Source of the DNA: an uncultured Acidobacteriota bacterium
GTDB taxonomy: Bacteria; Acidobacteriota; Blastocatellia; Pyrinomonadales; Pyrinomonadaceae
Length of the DNA stretch: 64,000 bases
Assembly (NCBI GenBank): GCA_937859595.1
Contig: CALMAH010000001.1
Span: forward strand, 86,263 to 150,262
Reading direction: 5' to 3'
Below are positions 1 through 7,637 of this stretch, piece by piece. The stretch's first letter is position 1, and every line of letters starts with the position of its first letter. A model generated the notes under the pieces. That model ran no database searches. It was given only the letters and a program-made list of their open reading frames with translations, and was not told the DNA's origin. Made by a program: the position numbers and the translations under genes.

Positions 1-51
1 TAGGGCGAGCAAAAGGATACAAAGCGCTGCCGGGAAGATAAGAGACCGCAT
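1..51 (-). CDS. N-terminus of a secreted protein (partial)
   Basis: The reverse strand gives an ATG at 51 followed by 16 codons that run off the left edge. The peptide starts M-R-S and continues with a leucine/alanine-rich hydrophobic stretch (LIFPAALCILLLAL), which is a typical signal-peptide core. A GGAGG-type ribosome site sits 6 bases before the ATG, which supports the start. The CILLLA context could become a lipobox or a Sec cleavage site, but the mature part lies outside the window. No function can be assigned. It is in the same orientation as the GHMP kinase and lies about 90 bases beyond that gene's stop codon. Confidence 0.5.
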   Translation of the reverse strand, partial: MRSLIFPAALCILLLAL

Positions 52-139
52 ATCACACCTCCGAATAATGATCTTGTTTTACCGAAAAGTTATAGGGTGA
101 AGGCATTGTAGCGCCGTTGAGAACATCGATGCAACGCAT

Positions 140-1153
140 TTACAACACGTTAACTTCAAGCCCAGTCGAATTTAGCTGCCAATTAAGCACTTCGACCCCG
201 TCGATCCGTGATATCGCAGCCTCGACATCAGCTCGTCTCCCCTCCTCACAATAGAAGGCAATGCACCCGCCGCCGCCCGCACCGCAAACCTTCGGAGCAA
301 TTGCCCCATTATCAAGGGCACTTTCAATGACTTCGTCCATGTGCTCGGTCGTTATTTGAGATGACAGTCGTTTTCTGATCTCATAGCCTTTGCGGAGAAC
401 ATCGCCGACGCGATTCCAGTTCGATTCAAGGAGTGCCTCGCGGAGCTCAAGTGAACCATCACGGATCCCCTCAAATATCTCAAAAATGTCATTGTCGCCG
501 TCAATGTGGCGTTTGGTTATCTCCCAGTTGTTGATGCCGGAATTTCGCGGCTCTCCGGTGTAGCAGACCGCGATGCGATTCGTCAGCGTATCGGTATCGA
601 TCGCCAGGACCTCGCGCCTTATACCGTCTACACCAAAGTGGATGCACGCCGCCCCGCCATACTGTGCCGAATAGTAGTCCTGGTAACCGGTGGGTACACG
701 AATGACCTGGCACTCGACCGCTGCGGCTATTTGAATGAACCGTTCGGGCGTGTAGGGACGGCCTACCAACTCGTTCAACGCTCCGATACATGCAATATTC
801 AAGGTGGACGAGCCGGCAAGCCCGGCACCGGCCGGGGCCTGCGACTCGGTGATCATCTCGATCCCGGTCTGCGGCCGAAAGAAATAGACAAGCTTGGAAA
901 GAAGCTCCAAACGCGGTTCTCTCCGCAATTCCGCCAATCGATCCAGCGTTGTCTCGAAGCGAACTCCGCGATCAATTGAATTCAGAATGATCCGATCATC
1001 ACCTCGGCTTTCTATTCGGCACTTCGCAAGCAGGCTGATGGCAAAATTCACAGTCGCGGCCCCCTCGTGAAAGAGGAAGAGAGGCGGGATGTCAATGGTA
1101 CCGCCCGCAAGATCGACCCGTGTCGGTGCGGAGGATTCAACTATCACAGGCAA
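140..1153 (-). CDS. GHMP-family sugar kinase
   Basis: This 337-aa protein carries the three GHMP kinase motifs in order: an N-terminal substrate-binding segment (PTRVDLAGGTIDIPP, about residues 10-25), the glycine/serine-rich ATP loop (PAGAGLAGSSTLN, about 107-119) and the C-terminal motif KVCGAGGGGC (about 288-298). Family members phosphorylate small metabolites such as galactose, mevalonate, homoserine or heptose-7-phosphate with ATP in the cytosol. The AGGTD-like substrate loop and overall length fit the sugar/heptose kinase branch best. The exact substrate cannot be read from the sequence. The start is TTG at 1153, chosen because GAGGT lies 5 bases upstream. It appears to be an ordinary housekeeping gene outside the island. 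Confidence 0.85.
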   Translation of the reverse strand: MPVIVESSAPTRVDLAGGTIDIPPLFLFHEGAATVNFAISLLAKCRIESRGDDRIILNSIDRGVRFETTLDRLAELRREPRLELLSKLVYFFRPQTGIEMITESQAPAGAGLAGSSTLNIACIGALNELVGRPYTPERFIQIAAAVECQVIRVPTGYQDYYSAQYGGAACIHFGVDGIRREVLAIDTDTLTNRIAVCYTGEPRNSGINNWEITKRHIDGDNDIFEIFEGIRDGSLELREALLESNWNRVGDVLRKGYEIRKRLSSQITTEHMDEVIESALDNGAIAPKVCGAGGGGCIAFYCEEGRRADVEAAISRIDGVEVLNWQLNSTGLEVNVL

Positions 1154-1236
1154 ATGTACCTCGGGAAAAAAGTAAGAAAACTAAAGGGTGTCGGGATATA
1201 TTACCGCAATTCATAATAAAGTGAATAACTGGCGGG

Positions 1237-1989
1237 TTATTTTTTTGCGGTTTCGGTCTTGGAGGGTGGTGTTTTTTTCGATTCCTTACCACTGTTATCC
1301 GATGATGGGTCGCGAGTGAGATGTAAACGCTCGGTAATGTCGTGAAAGGTCTCATGAGCTACCTCTTCGACATGATGTAATTTTTCTTCGATCTTGTGAA
1401 TGGTCTCGGGGTCGGCTTCCTCCACCTTTTCCGAGATCCAATACCGTTGAAGAAGATAAACGAAGGCAATACCGAACAGAATAATGAAGAGCAGTGCGAT
1501 GCCGATCTGTTGGAAATCGCCGATTATCGTCGTGATCGCGCCGCTGAAGAAATATCCGACACCTGAGAGCAAAAGGACCCAAAGGAAGCAACTTATGAAG
1601 TCAAGGAGAAGAAAACGTCCGAAAGGCATCTTCCCAATTCCGTAGAAAACACATATAGCAGCACGGATGCCGTAAATATATTTTGAGATTATTATGGCGA
1701 ACGTGCCGAACTTATCTATGAGCTTCTCCACCCTCGGCTGGGCGATCTGATAAAACCGGTAATGCTTTGCCTTTTCGTGAAAGATCCGCCCGAGACCGTA
1801 GCCGATATGATCGCCGAGCATACCGCCCAGGGTGCCGAAGAGTAGCACCTTAAAGAAGCTATAATCGCCAAAAAAACCGGACTGGGCCAATGCGCCTGAG
1901 ACCAGGAGTGTAATGTCGCCTTCGATCATGCATAGAGCGAAAACGGCGTAGATACCGTACGTCGCGATCAGCTGTAAAAACCACTCCAT
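1237..1989 (-). CDS. DedA/VTT-domain integral membrane protein
   Basis: This ~250-aa protein starts MEWFLQL and has several hydrophobic segments. It shows DedA-family signatures: a G-D (LGDHIGYGLGR) element near residues 60-75, then F-G-x-(F/I)-I-I-x-(K/R)-x-x-x-G-x-R (FGTFAIIISKYIYGIRA) near 95-112. DedA proteins are inner-membrane lipid transporters/scramblases that affect undecaprenyl-phosphate or phospholipid recycling. The lysine where many family members have arginine (ISKYI rather than xxRF) is a small deviation. The last ~70 residues form a charged, histidine/glutamate-rich cytosolic tail (HHVEEVAHETFHD) ending in a lysine-rich stretch, longer than in classical DedA. An upstream in-frame start at 2115 is possible but would add a non-conserved, non-hydrophobic extension. 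Confidence 0.82.
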   Translation of the reverse strand: MEWFLQLIATYGIYAVFALCMIEGDITLLVSGALAQSGFFGDYSFFKVLLFGTLGGMLGDHIGYGLGRIFHEKAKHYRFYQIAQPRVEKLIDKFGTFAIIISKYIYGIRAAICVFYGIGKMPFGRFLLLDFISCFLWVLLLSGVGYFFSGAITTIIGDFQQIGIALLFIILFGIAFVYLLQRYWISEKVEEADPETIHKIEEKLHHVEEVAHETFHDITERLHLTRDPSSDNSGKESKKTPPSKTETAKK

Positions 1990-2131
1990 AAATTGCCAGC
2001 GGGATGCCAAGTGCAGGAAATTGCAGGCAACGAACAGGTTAACTGTCCGTACGCCACCAGTCAAACATTTGACTGAAGGTGCAATTGACGTGGCGACCCA
2101 AAGATCGCGACACACGGCCCTGTGCGATTAT

Positions 2132-2218
2132 TGGTGCTGAGGGCGGGAGTCGAACCCGCACGCCCCTAAGGACACAGGATTTTAAGTCCTGGGCGTCTAC
2201 CAATTCCGCCACCCCAGC
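2132..2218 (-). tRNA. tRNA-Leu(UAA)
   Basis: The reverse strand folds as an 87-nt class II tRNA. The 7-bp acceptor stem is GCTGGGG/CCTCAGC with one G-U pair. The D arm contains GGTAGAC. The anticodon stem CAGGA/TCCTG encloses the loop CTTAAAA with anticodon TAA. A variable arm follows, then the T arm GCGGGTTCGACTCCCGC. The 3' CCA is encoded. A leucine identity fits both anticodon and long variable arm. A tyrosine recombinase gene begins 150 bp from its 5' end, so this tRNA may mark an integration site, although no second copy of any tRNA segment was found in the window. Confidence 0.96.
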
Positions 2219-2313
2219 TTGACACATTGTAGCTCTGTAACATACTATAAATAAAGGAGTTACGGAGGACACATTCGGACACCACCAGACGCATCCGGAC
2301 GGCCGAAGACGCT

Positions 2314-2363
2314 AAATTCCCCCCCGAATACAGGAAATTCCCCCCCGAATTCCCCCCCCGAAA
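2314..2363. repeat. Three tandem AATTC(n)GAA repeats before the integrase
   Basis: Three near-identical ~15-base units of the form AAATTCCCCCCCGAAT start at about 2314, 2335 and 2348. They lie immediately upstream of the integrase ATG at 2368. The homopolymer C runs are 7-8 bases long. The array could be a recombinase arm-binding or attachment-site element, or an expression-control region prone to slippage. Only the repeat itself is directly seen. Confidence 0.7.
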
Positions 2364-2367
2364 TGAT

Positions 2368-3603
2368 ATGAAGCTGTACATCGCCGAAAGCCATAAAGAA
2401 AGAGGTTATTTTATCACCGCGCAGAAGGATGGGAAAAAAGGCGCGATACAAAGGTACCGCGGCATATTTGCCATCTATGACGAGAAGTCCGAAAAGTGGC
2501 ATTTTAGAAGTCAGAGAGGCTTCACGGCAAAAAGAGACGCGAAAAGCTGGGCCGAGGAAGAATATGCAGACTTTAACGAAAAAGGACAAACCGCGACGAT
2601 CGCGTCGGTGAAAGGGCGAACCAACTTTGCGGCATTTGTTGAGAAGCATTACCGAGACTACCTAGAAAATGACCGGCAATTGAAAGGTGCCAAGCAAGAG
2701 TTTCAAAAGCTAGATGTTCTTGTGGAGTTTTTCGGCAACGACCGGATCGAAGACATCGATCTGCTCCGCGTGAAGGAGTTTAAGAAATGGCTTTTGAATA
2801 GACCTTATACGCGAAAAGAGGGCGGGCAAGAGTTCTTTGTTTCCAAAACGACGTCTCACCGTTATCTTGCTCGACTTAAGCATCTACTTAGATACGCCGC
2901 CGATACTCTCGGAACCCGAGTTCCGCCGTTTCGAGACCTGATCAAGAAGTCCGATGAAAAGCCGAAGGGCATCAAGTTCACGTTCGACGAGTTTCAAAGA
3001 ATGCTTGCCGCCTGTGATCGCCTGTTCCCACGCAAGCCGGAAAACCGAAGACGCTGGCGGCTGGTGCTCGTCGCTGCGTATACCTTAGGCTGCCGCGTAG
3101 ATGAACTCTTTCACATTACGGGCGCCCATATTAAATATCTTGATGGAGAAAAACGGGTTGGGCTGATTGAGCTAACCATGCCCGATAGCCGGAACAAGAT
3201 CCATACAAAAAAGATGCCAATAACAACTTGGCTATTTGATGAAATGGAGGCGGGAGGAATTTTCAACAAGGCTTCCAACGAACGATTGTTCATGTGGACA
3301 AAGGCGTATCGGAAACCCTTCGACTCGATCAAGGAAGAAGCTAAAGTAAACCCGCAAGGGACATTTCATACTTTGAGGGCAACTTCGGCAACTGATAAGG
3401 CCGCAAGCGGTCAAGAATTAGAGACGATACAGCAGGAAGTCGGGCACAGGAAGGGATCAGGAGTGACATCGAAGCACTATATTCATTTCGAACACCTTCA
3501 AATAATTGAAGCCGCATCATTATTTAACGAGCGACTAGAGCGAATGAGGAAGTCTGATGATGATCCGCTTCAGATGGTGAACGTCTTACATCGGCCGCGA
3601 TAG
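2368..3603 (+). CDS. Tyrosine recombinase / phage-type integrase
   Basis: This 411-aa protein has the tyrosine-recombinase layout. An N-terminal arm/core-binding region comes first (SAM-like core-binding segment around residues 80-165). The catalytic domain follows, with ArgI in GCRVDEL (about R242), a Lys in the beta-hairpin (HTKKMPI), HTLR (about H333-R336), GHRKGS (about 358) and the nucleophile Tyr in KHYIH (about Y371). All key catalytic residues appear intact, so the enzyme is probably active. It would integrate or excise the mobile element. It is preceded by the C-rich repeats and tRNA-Leu, and followed by divergently regulated XRE/ImmA genes as in ICE and prophage control regions. The tail after Y371 is about 40 residues of charged sequence. 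Confidence 0.92.
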   Translation: MKLYIAESHKERGYFITAQKDGKKGAIQRYRGIFAIYDEKSEKWHFRSQRGFTAKRDAKSWAEEEYADFNEKGQTATIASVKGRTNFAAFVEKHYRDYLENDRQLKGAKQEFQKLDVLVEFFGNDRIEDIDLLRVKEFKKWLLNRPYTRKEGGQEFFVSKTTSHRYLARLKHLLRYAADTLGTRVPPFRDLIKKSDEKPKGIKFTFDEFQRMLAACDRLFPRKPENRRRWRLVLVAAYTLGCRVDELFHITGAHIKYLDGEKRVGLIELTMPDSRNKIHTKKMPITTWLFDEMEAGGIFNKASNERLFMWTKAYRKPFDSIKEEAKVNPQGTFHTLRATSATDKAASGQELETIQQEVGHRKGSGVTSKHYIHFEHLQIIEAASLFNERLERMRKSDDDPLQMVNVLHRPR

Positions 3604-3674
3604 TCTTTCGGGGGCTCTGAGTTCAAGGGCTCTTTCCGCGAACTTCCGCCGGAACTAGCCCGTTAATTTATTGC

Positions 3675-3703
3675 TTGACTTCACGGCGTTCGCATAGTAA
3701 GCT
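3675..3703 (+). promoter_or_regulatory. Sigma-70-type promoter of the XRE gene
   Basis: A TTGACT -35 box at 3675-3680 is followed, after exactly 17 bases, by a TAAGCT -10 box at 3698-3703. The likely transcript start (about 3709-3711) is only a few bases before the ATG at 3714, so the message would be nearly leaderless. The spacer contains TTCGCA, which recurs in inverted form ahead of the ubiquitin-like operon at 4796-4832. This makes it a candidate repressor half-site. Confidence 0.65.
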
Positions 3704-3713
3704 GACAGTGCTT

Positions 3714-4067
3714 ATGGAGAAAACCTTAGGTCAGAGAATCAGAGAACTTCGGGAAGAGCTTGACCTTTCGTTGCGGGAACTTGCCAAGAAAGTCGAGGGG
3801 CAAGCGGTTTCAGCAACACACCTTTCCGATATCGAGCAGGGTCATCGCTTTCCGTCCGATGAACTTCTTGCCAAGATAGCGAAAGCGCTGAATACGACGG
3901 TCGATCACTTGAAGAGTTTCGATACGCGGCCTCCTCTGGAGGAGATCAAAAGAATTTCCGAGTCCGATCCGAACTATGGATTCGCGCTGCGGAAGATGGT
4001 CGACAAGAAGATCTCTGGCGAGGAACTCCTTAAGTTTATCGATAAACAGAGAAAGAACCGTTCGTGA
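3714..4067 (+). CDS. XRE-family helix-turn-helix regulator
   Basis: This 117-aa protein starts MEKTLGQRIRELREEL. The first ~65 residues form a Cro/C1-type HTH: LSLRELAKKVEG..VSATHLSDIEQGHRFPSDELLAKIAKAL. The remaining helical segment ends in a lysine/arginine-rich tail (DKQRKNRS). ATG 3714 was chosen over the upstream in-frame ATG at 3675 because the latter lies inside the predicted -35 box. The gene lies 7 bases before the ImmA/IrrE peptidase gene. That pair is the classic ImmR/ImmA arrangement, in which the peptidase cleaves the repressor to induce a mobile element. It may control the ubiquitin-like operon, the integrase, or both. Confidence 0.85.
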   Translation: MEKTLGQRIRELREELDLSLRELAKKVEGQAVSATHLSDIEQGHRFPSDELLAKIAKALNTTVDHLKSFDTRPPLEEIKRISESDPNYGFALRKMVDKKISGEELLKFIDKQRKNRS

Positions 4068-4074
4068 TTATTTA

Positions 4075-4779
4075 ATGAAGAGCTACCGTTCAACCAAAGG
4101 ACAGTTTAAGGAACGACCGTACTTCAAGGATGAAGAGATCGAAATGATCTGTCTTGACGCATTGCGTGGCGTGAACCTTCTGCCGGGAGAGCCGGGGCCG
4201 GTCCGTGTGGACAGGTTCATTGAAAAGCATTTTAAGGTCACGCCGAAGTACGAGTTGCTGGAGGACGGCGTTCTCGGCTTGACGGTTTTCGGAAAGGCCG
4301 GCGTTAAGGACGTCGTAGTCTCGAGCGAGATCGATGAAGGCGGTTCAGTGGCGTCTGAACGACTCGTCCGCTCCACACTTGCCCACGAGGCTGGTCACGG
4401 GCTTTTCCATACGCACCTTTTTGCATTCGCCGAATTGTCGAAACCGCTCTTTGGTGATCACTCCGATCCGGCCATGCCAAAGGTGCTGTGTCGTGACGTG
4501 AATGCCGGTCGCGGAGGGAAGGGATACAACGGTGCCTGGTGGGAGTTTCAGGCGAACAAAGCGATCGGGGCCTTGCTTATGCCGAAGCCTCTTGTCGAGG
4601 CAGCGGTCGAGGACTTTACAACAGCGTCCGGCCTCCTCGGGCTTAGGGAGTTTGATCACGCTCGAACGCCGGAGGCGATAAGGCTGTTGATGGAGACATT
4701 CAACGTGAACGCACCGGTAGCAGAGATCCGGCTTGAGCAGTTTTTCCCGGCAAGCAGCAGCGGACAGCCGATGCTATAA
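4075..4779 (+). CDS. ImmA/IrrE-family metallopeptidase
   Basis: The 234-aa protein carries a zincin motif HEAGH at residues 104-108 within LAHEAGHGLFH, and a later acidic segment (WWEFQANKAIGALLMP, about 156-171) matching the ImmA third-ligand region. ImmA/IrrE peptidases cleave XRE-family repressors after a damage or quorum signal. The start at 4075 (MKSYRS) was chosen because it follows the XRE stop by 7 bases; a longer in-frame reading overlaps the XRE gene. Inferred role: inactivation of the preceding XRE regulator and derepression of neighbouring genes. Confidence 0.85.
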   Translation: MKSYRSTKGQFKERPYFKDEEIEMICLDALRGVNLLPGEPGPVRVDRFIEKHFKVTPKYELLEDGVLGLTVFGKAGVKDVVVSSEIDEGGSVASERLVRSTLAHEAGHGLFHTHLFAFAELSKPLFGDHSDPAMPKVLCRDVNAGRGGKGYNGAWWEFQANKAIGALLMPKPLVEAAVEDFTTASGLLGLREFDHARTPEAIRLLMETFNVNAPVAEIRLEQFFPASSSGQPML

Positions 4780-4795
4780 AAATTTTGCCCTAGGT

Positions 4796-4832
4796 GTTCG
4801 CACCGCACGCGGACAACGCGAATACTGCGAAC
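4796..4832. promoter_or_regulatory. Inverted repeat GTTCGCA/TGCGAAC upstream of the Ubl operon
   Basis: Perfect 7-base arms, GTTCGCA at 4796-4802 and TGCGAAC at 4826-4832, lie in the 113-bp gap between the ImmA stop and the Ubl start. The same TTCGCA hexamer occurs in the XRE promoter spacer. It may be an XRE operator or an mRNA hairpin. No strong promoter hexamers are evident here, so the four downstream genes may be partly read through from the XRE promoter. Confidence 0.4.
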
Positions 4833-4892
4833 GACATCTACTTACTAAGTTTCTTAATCGGCAGAGGCCGGAGGAAGAGGAGAAAGAAAACT

Positions 4893-5210
4893 ATGAAAGA
4901 CGAAAAAGACGAAAAAGAACAGCCCGAAAACGGGGATGAAGCGACAGACCGAAACTTCGCTGAAGCTGCGGTCGTCACGACCAGTGGCTCATATCCGAAA
5001 AACGGATTTGAACGCACACCGATCCGTCAAAAGATCAGTGTCATTCTGAAGAAAGCGGCAAACAAACTTGAGATCACCGACACGACCGATTGGGTTGCCA
5101 CGGTCGGGGAGCAGGAAGTAAACCCGGACTCCAGCTACCTCGACTGCGGTCTGAGCGGGGAGGTCGAGATTGACTACGGGCCGCGGGAAGGAGGCGGAGG
5201 ACATGCATAA
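4893..5210 (+). CDS. Ubiquitin-like protein with C-terminal GGGG-HA tail
   Basis: This 105-aa protein begins with a charged, probably disordered 35-residue leader (MKDEKDEKEQPENGDE). It then has a ~65-residue beta-grasp-like domain with the pattern QKISVILKKAANKLEI...WVATVGEQEVNPDSSYLDCGL. It ends DYGPREGGGGHA, with four glycines at 100-103. The two residues after the glycines would have to be removed before activation, a job for the JAMM peptidase two genes downstream. The start at 4893 is supported by an AGGAAGAGGAG ribosome site. The stop overlaps the E2-like start by 8 bases. Inferred role: protein modifier activated by the E1-like enzyme and conjugated through the E2-like protein. Unlike BilA of the Bil system it has one Ubl domain, not two. 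Confidence 0.8.
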   Translation: MKDEKDEKEQPENGDEATDRNFAEAAVVTTSGSYPKNGFERTPIRQKISVILKKAANKLEITDTTDWVATVGEQEVNPDSSYLDCGLSGEVEIDYGPREGGGGHA

Positions 5211-5643
5211 GGCTGCCTCCAAGATCCTATTCGATGCTGCCGTCGCGAAGCTTTCGGGCAGGTTGCTCGAGCTTCGCGACTGGAAGCTCAATTCGTCGGA
5301 ATTCCCGGTACTCGACATTACTTTCGGGACGAGCGCTCCGGATAGGGCATTCCGGGCGCGATTTACCTTTGATGAGTGGGATGACCTTCCGCCTTCCGTT
5401 TGTTTCCTGACGACGGCTGGTGATCCTGCACGGTCGGTGCCACGGGATCCAAAAGGTGTGATCAATACTGGCAACCATCCGGTGACCGGATTGCCTTTCG
5501 TATGCTCGATAGGGTTCCGCGAGTATCACACGCACACCAGCCATGTGACGGATCACTGGTCGAACTATCGTGGGAAGCCGGGATACGACATTGGCGATTT
5601 GGTCACAAAGCTGTGGCAGGCATGGAAAAAGGCGGTGAAATGA
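5203..5643 (+). CDS. E2-like (prokaryotic E2 family) protein
   Basis: The 146-aa protein has the short alpha/beta profile of bacterial E2-like proteins: an N-terminal helix, a beta-meander with P-S-V-C-F-L-T, a conserved HP-x-TG-x-PF-x-C segment placing a cysteine at C101, and then a histidine cluster (H109, H111, H114, motif EYHTHTSH). C101 is the candidate thioester cysteine; the histidines are typical of this bacterial branch and could bind metal or assist catalysis. The ATG at 5203 has a GGAGGCGGAGG ribosome site located inside the end of the Ubl gene, which implies translational coupling. It overlaps the JAMM gene by 4 bases (ATGA). Family assignment rests on motif pattern and operon context. 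Confidence 0.7.
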   Translation: MHKAASKILFDAAVAKLSGRLLELRDWKLNSSEFPVLDITFGTSAPDRAFRARFTFDEWDDLPPSVCFLTTAGDPARSVPRDPKGVINTGNHPVTGLPFVCSIGFREYHTHTSHVTDHWSNYRGKPGYDIGDLVTKLWQAWKKAVK

Positions 5644-6110
5644 AAACAACGATCATTAACAAAAATTTTATAACCGAGACGCTTGAACATCTGCAGAAGG
5701 ACGGCAGGCGCGGTGTGGAAGGTGTCGTATTGTGGCTTGCTGGAAGTGACTCCGATCAGATCCGGATCAACCAGGTCTACCGCCCTGAACAACATGCCTC
5801 CTGGGGAAACTTCAGGATTCCTCGCAGTTCGATGATGGGATTGCTGCGGCATCTGCGTGCGACCGGGTCGAGTATAGCGGCACAAGTGCATTCGCATCCG
5901 GAGGAAGCATTTCACTCCCCGATCGATGACGAATGGGCGATCATCCGTCACACCGGGGCTCTTTCACTGGTGCTTCCCGATTATGCTCTCAGGACCTCCT
6001 TGGACACCTTCATTGCCCACACCGCGGTATACGAATTATCTGCGGTGAATAAATGGGAGGAAGTCGCACCCGACTACGTCATCAATAAGTACCGGATCGT
6101 GAGTGAATGA
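5640..6110 (+). CDS. JAMM/JAB (MPN) metallopeptidase, deubiquitinase-like
   Basis: The 156-aa protein has the zinc-peptidase signature HSHP-EEAFH-S-PI-D, with H84, H86, S93 and D96, plus an upstream acidic residue (E in RRGVEGVVLW, about residue 27) that would be the catalytic glutamate. JAMM enzymes in such operons trim the C-terminal extension of the Ubl to expose Gly-Gly, and can also remove it from targets. The HxH-to-S gap is six residues rather than the usual seven, as in other bacterial 'HSHP..A.HS..D' members. Starts with ATGA overlap to the E2-like gene and ends with ATGA overlap to the E1 gene, so all three are translationally coupled. Confidence 0.85.
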   Translation: MKTTIINKNFITETLEHLQKDGRRGVEGVVLWLAGSDSDQIRINQVYRPEQHASWGNFRIPRSSMMGLLRHLRATGSSIAAQVHSHPEEAFHSPIDDEWAIIRHTGALSLVLPDYALRTSLDTFIAHTAVYELSAVNKWEEVAPDYVINKYRIVSE

Positions 6111-7606
6111 TGAATGAACAAGCTTTCAAAGAGAACATAAAAACGCTGGCCCAGCTCGTCGGCTTGGAAGAAAGAGAGGCAGCCTCGCTGCTCGACAGTA
6201 AGATCGCCGTTTTCGCTAACGAAAGCGACAGGCTAAGCTGCGAACTCGCTGACTTCCTCGTTCTACTGCTAAGGCGAACGGTCACCGGCGTTTACCGGAA
6301 TCCGGCCGCGAGCGATGACTTTGATGTCTCGGTTAAGATCGGCGGAATCGCTCGCGAACAAAGGGCGGACGTTTTTGTCGCCATTAGCGATACGTGCCTT
6401 ATCATCGGGCGCGATGAACTTGAAGCCTCCGGAGGGTCAGCCGGTTCGAGTCCGATCTGGGCGCTGACGGGGGCATGCTACTCTGCAGCCCAAGTCATGA
6501 AATTCCTAGTCGGTGAGGCGCTTCCGGTCCCAGCAGACGGAAGCCTGACCGTCCGCGCCGCCGATATTTTCGGTAATTCTTTCGACGCTGGCGAACCATT
6601 CGACATCGGAACCACATGGCTTGCAGGGGCCGGTGCGATCGGCAACGCATTCGTCTATGCGTTAAGCCTCCTGAATCCGTACGGGGTGCTTCATATCGCC
6701 GATCCGGACCGCGTCGATGGCGGCAACCTGAACCGCTGCATTTGCTTCTGTGACGATGACCTGCTCCATAACAAAGCTGAGCGATTAGCCGAATGGGCGG
6801 CGCCGCGAATGCCATCTGTAAAACTCATCCCACATTCGAAAGTGCTTGCAAAAGTACCGGAGTGCACGGACGGAGCCTGGCTCCAACGGATGGTCGTAGC
6901 GGTAGATAGCAGACTCGCTCGCCGCAACCTTCAGAATGAGCTCCCGGGCGAAGTGTTCGATGCGTCTACGACCGACATCCGAGAGTTCGTACTGCATTTC
7001 AACCGTCAACCGCTGAAAGGTTCAGCGTGTTTGAGTTGTATCTATTTCAACGATGCGGCTGAGGATGCTCACTCGATTCATGTCGCCGAAGCCCTTGGAG
7101 TAGATATAAAGGACATACGCCAGCAGTTTGTGTCTGCTAGTGCCGCAGCGAAGATCGCGGCAAAGTATGCGTACGTTACTGTGGAAGAGATCAAAGGCCT
7201 TGCATACGATACTTTGTTCAAGCAAATGTGCGGTGAGGGAAAACTCGTCGCCTCGGAAGACCGACAGGTATTTGCTCCATTTGCATTCGTCTCGGTGCTT
7301 GCAGGCGTTTTTCTGGCGATTGAATTCAAGCGACGCCTAACAAACCCGGCGGGCGAGAACACATATAATTACTGGAAGGTGAGCCCATGGTCCGCACCAG
7401 TTTCTCGCGGAAAACGTATGAGACGTGCTCGACCCGGTTGTCAGCACTGTTCCGACCCGGTGCTCGGGAAATTGGGACCTGCTCTATGGGATGAAACCAA
7501 CCGAATTTCCGCGCAGACTTTCTCTAGATCCGTTCCCATAATGCGAGAAGTGCGCGGTGTTTCTGCATCGCGGATGACCGAGGTTCACCCCGAAGACCTG
7601 AAATGA
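6107..7606 (+). CDS. ThiF/E1-like ubiquitin-activating enzyme
   Basis: The 499-aa protein has an N-terminal ~160-residue region of unknown fold, followed by a ThiF/MoeB/E1 adenylation domain. That domain has the Rossmann loop GAGAIG at about 173-178, and ADPDRVDGGNLNRC, which provides the acidic residue and arginine that contact ATP (about 198-211). Two CxxC pairs (C308/C311 in ACLSC and C445/C448 in CQHC) probably form a zinc site. Predicted reaction: ATP-dependent adenylation of the Ubl C-terminal glycine, then thioester transfer. It is the last gene of the Ubl operon and converges on the HNH gene, with about 30 bases between the stops. The initiator is ATG 6107 or the adjacent ATG 6110. 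Confidence 0.83.
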   Translation: MMNEQAFKENIKTLAQLVGLEEREAASLLDSKIAVFANESDRLSCELADFLVLLLRRTVTGVYRNPAASDDFDVSVKIGGIAREQRADVFVAISDTCLIIGRDELEASGGSAGSSPIWALTGACYSAAQVMKFLVGEALPVPADGSLTVRAADIFGNSFDAGEPFDIGTTWLAGAGAIGNAFVYALSLLNPYGVLHIADPDRVDGGNLNRCICFCDDDLLHNKAERLAEWAAPRMPSVKLIPHSKVLAKVPECTDGAWLQRMVVAVDSRLARRNLQNELPGEVFDASTTDIREFVLHFNRQPLKGSACLSCIYFNDAAEDAHSIHVAEALGVDIKDIRQQFVSASAAAKIAAKYAYVTVEEIKGLAYDTLFKQMCGEGKLVASEDRQVFAPFAFVSVLAGVFLAIEFKRRLTNPAGENTYNYWKVSPWSAPVSRGKRMRRARPGCQHCSDPVLGKLGPALWDETNRISAQTFSRSVPIMREVRGVSASRMTEVHPEDLK

Positions 7607-7637
7607 ACGGAACATTTCGGTAACCAAGCCTGAAGCT

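Noticed and set aside
2166..2649. Minus-strand frames with GGEF/GGN repeats over the C-rich repeats
   Set aside because: The repetitive peptide is an artefact of the AATTC(n)GAA array and overlaps the intact integrase and tRNA.
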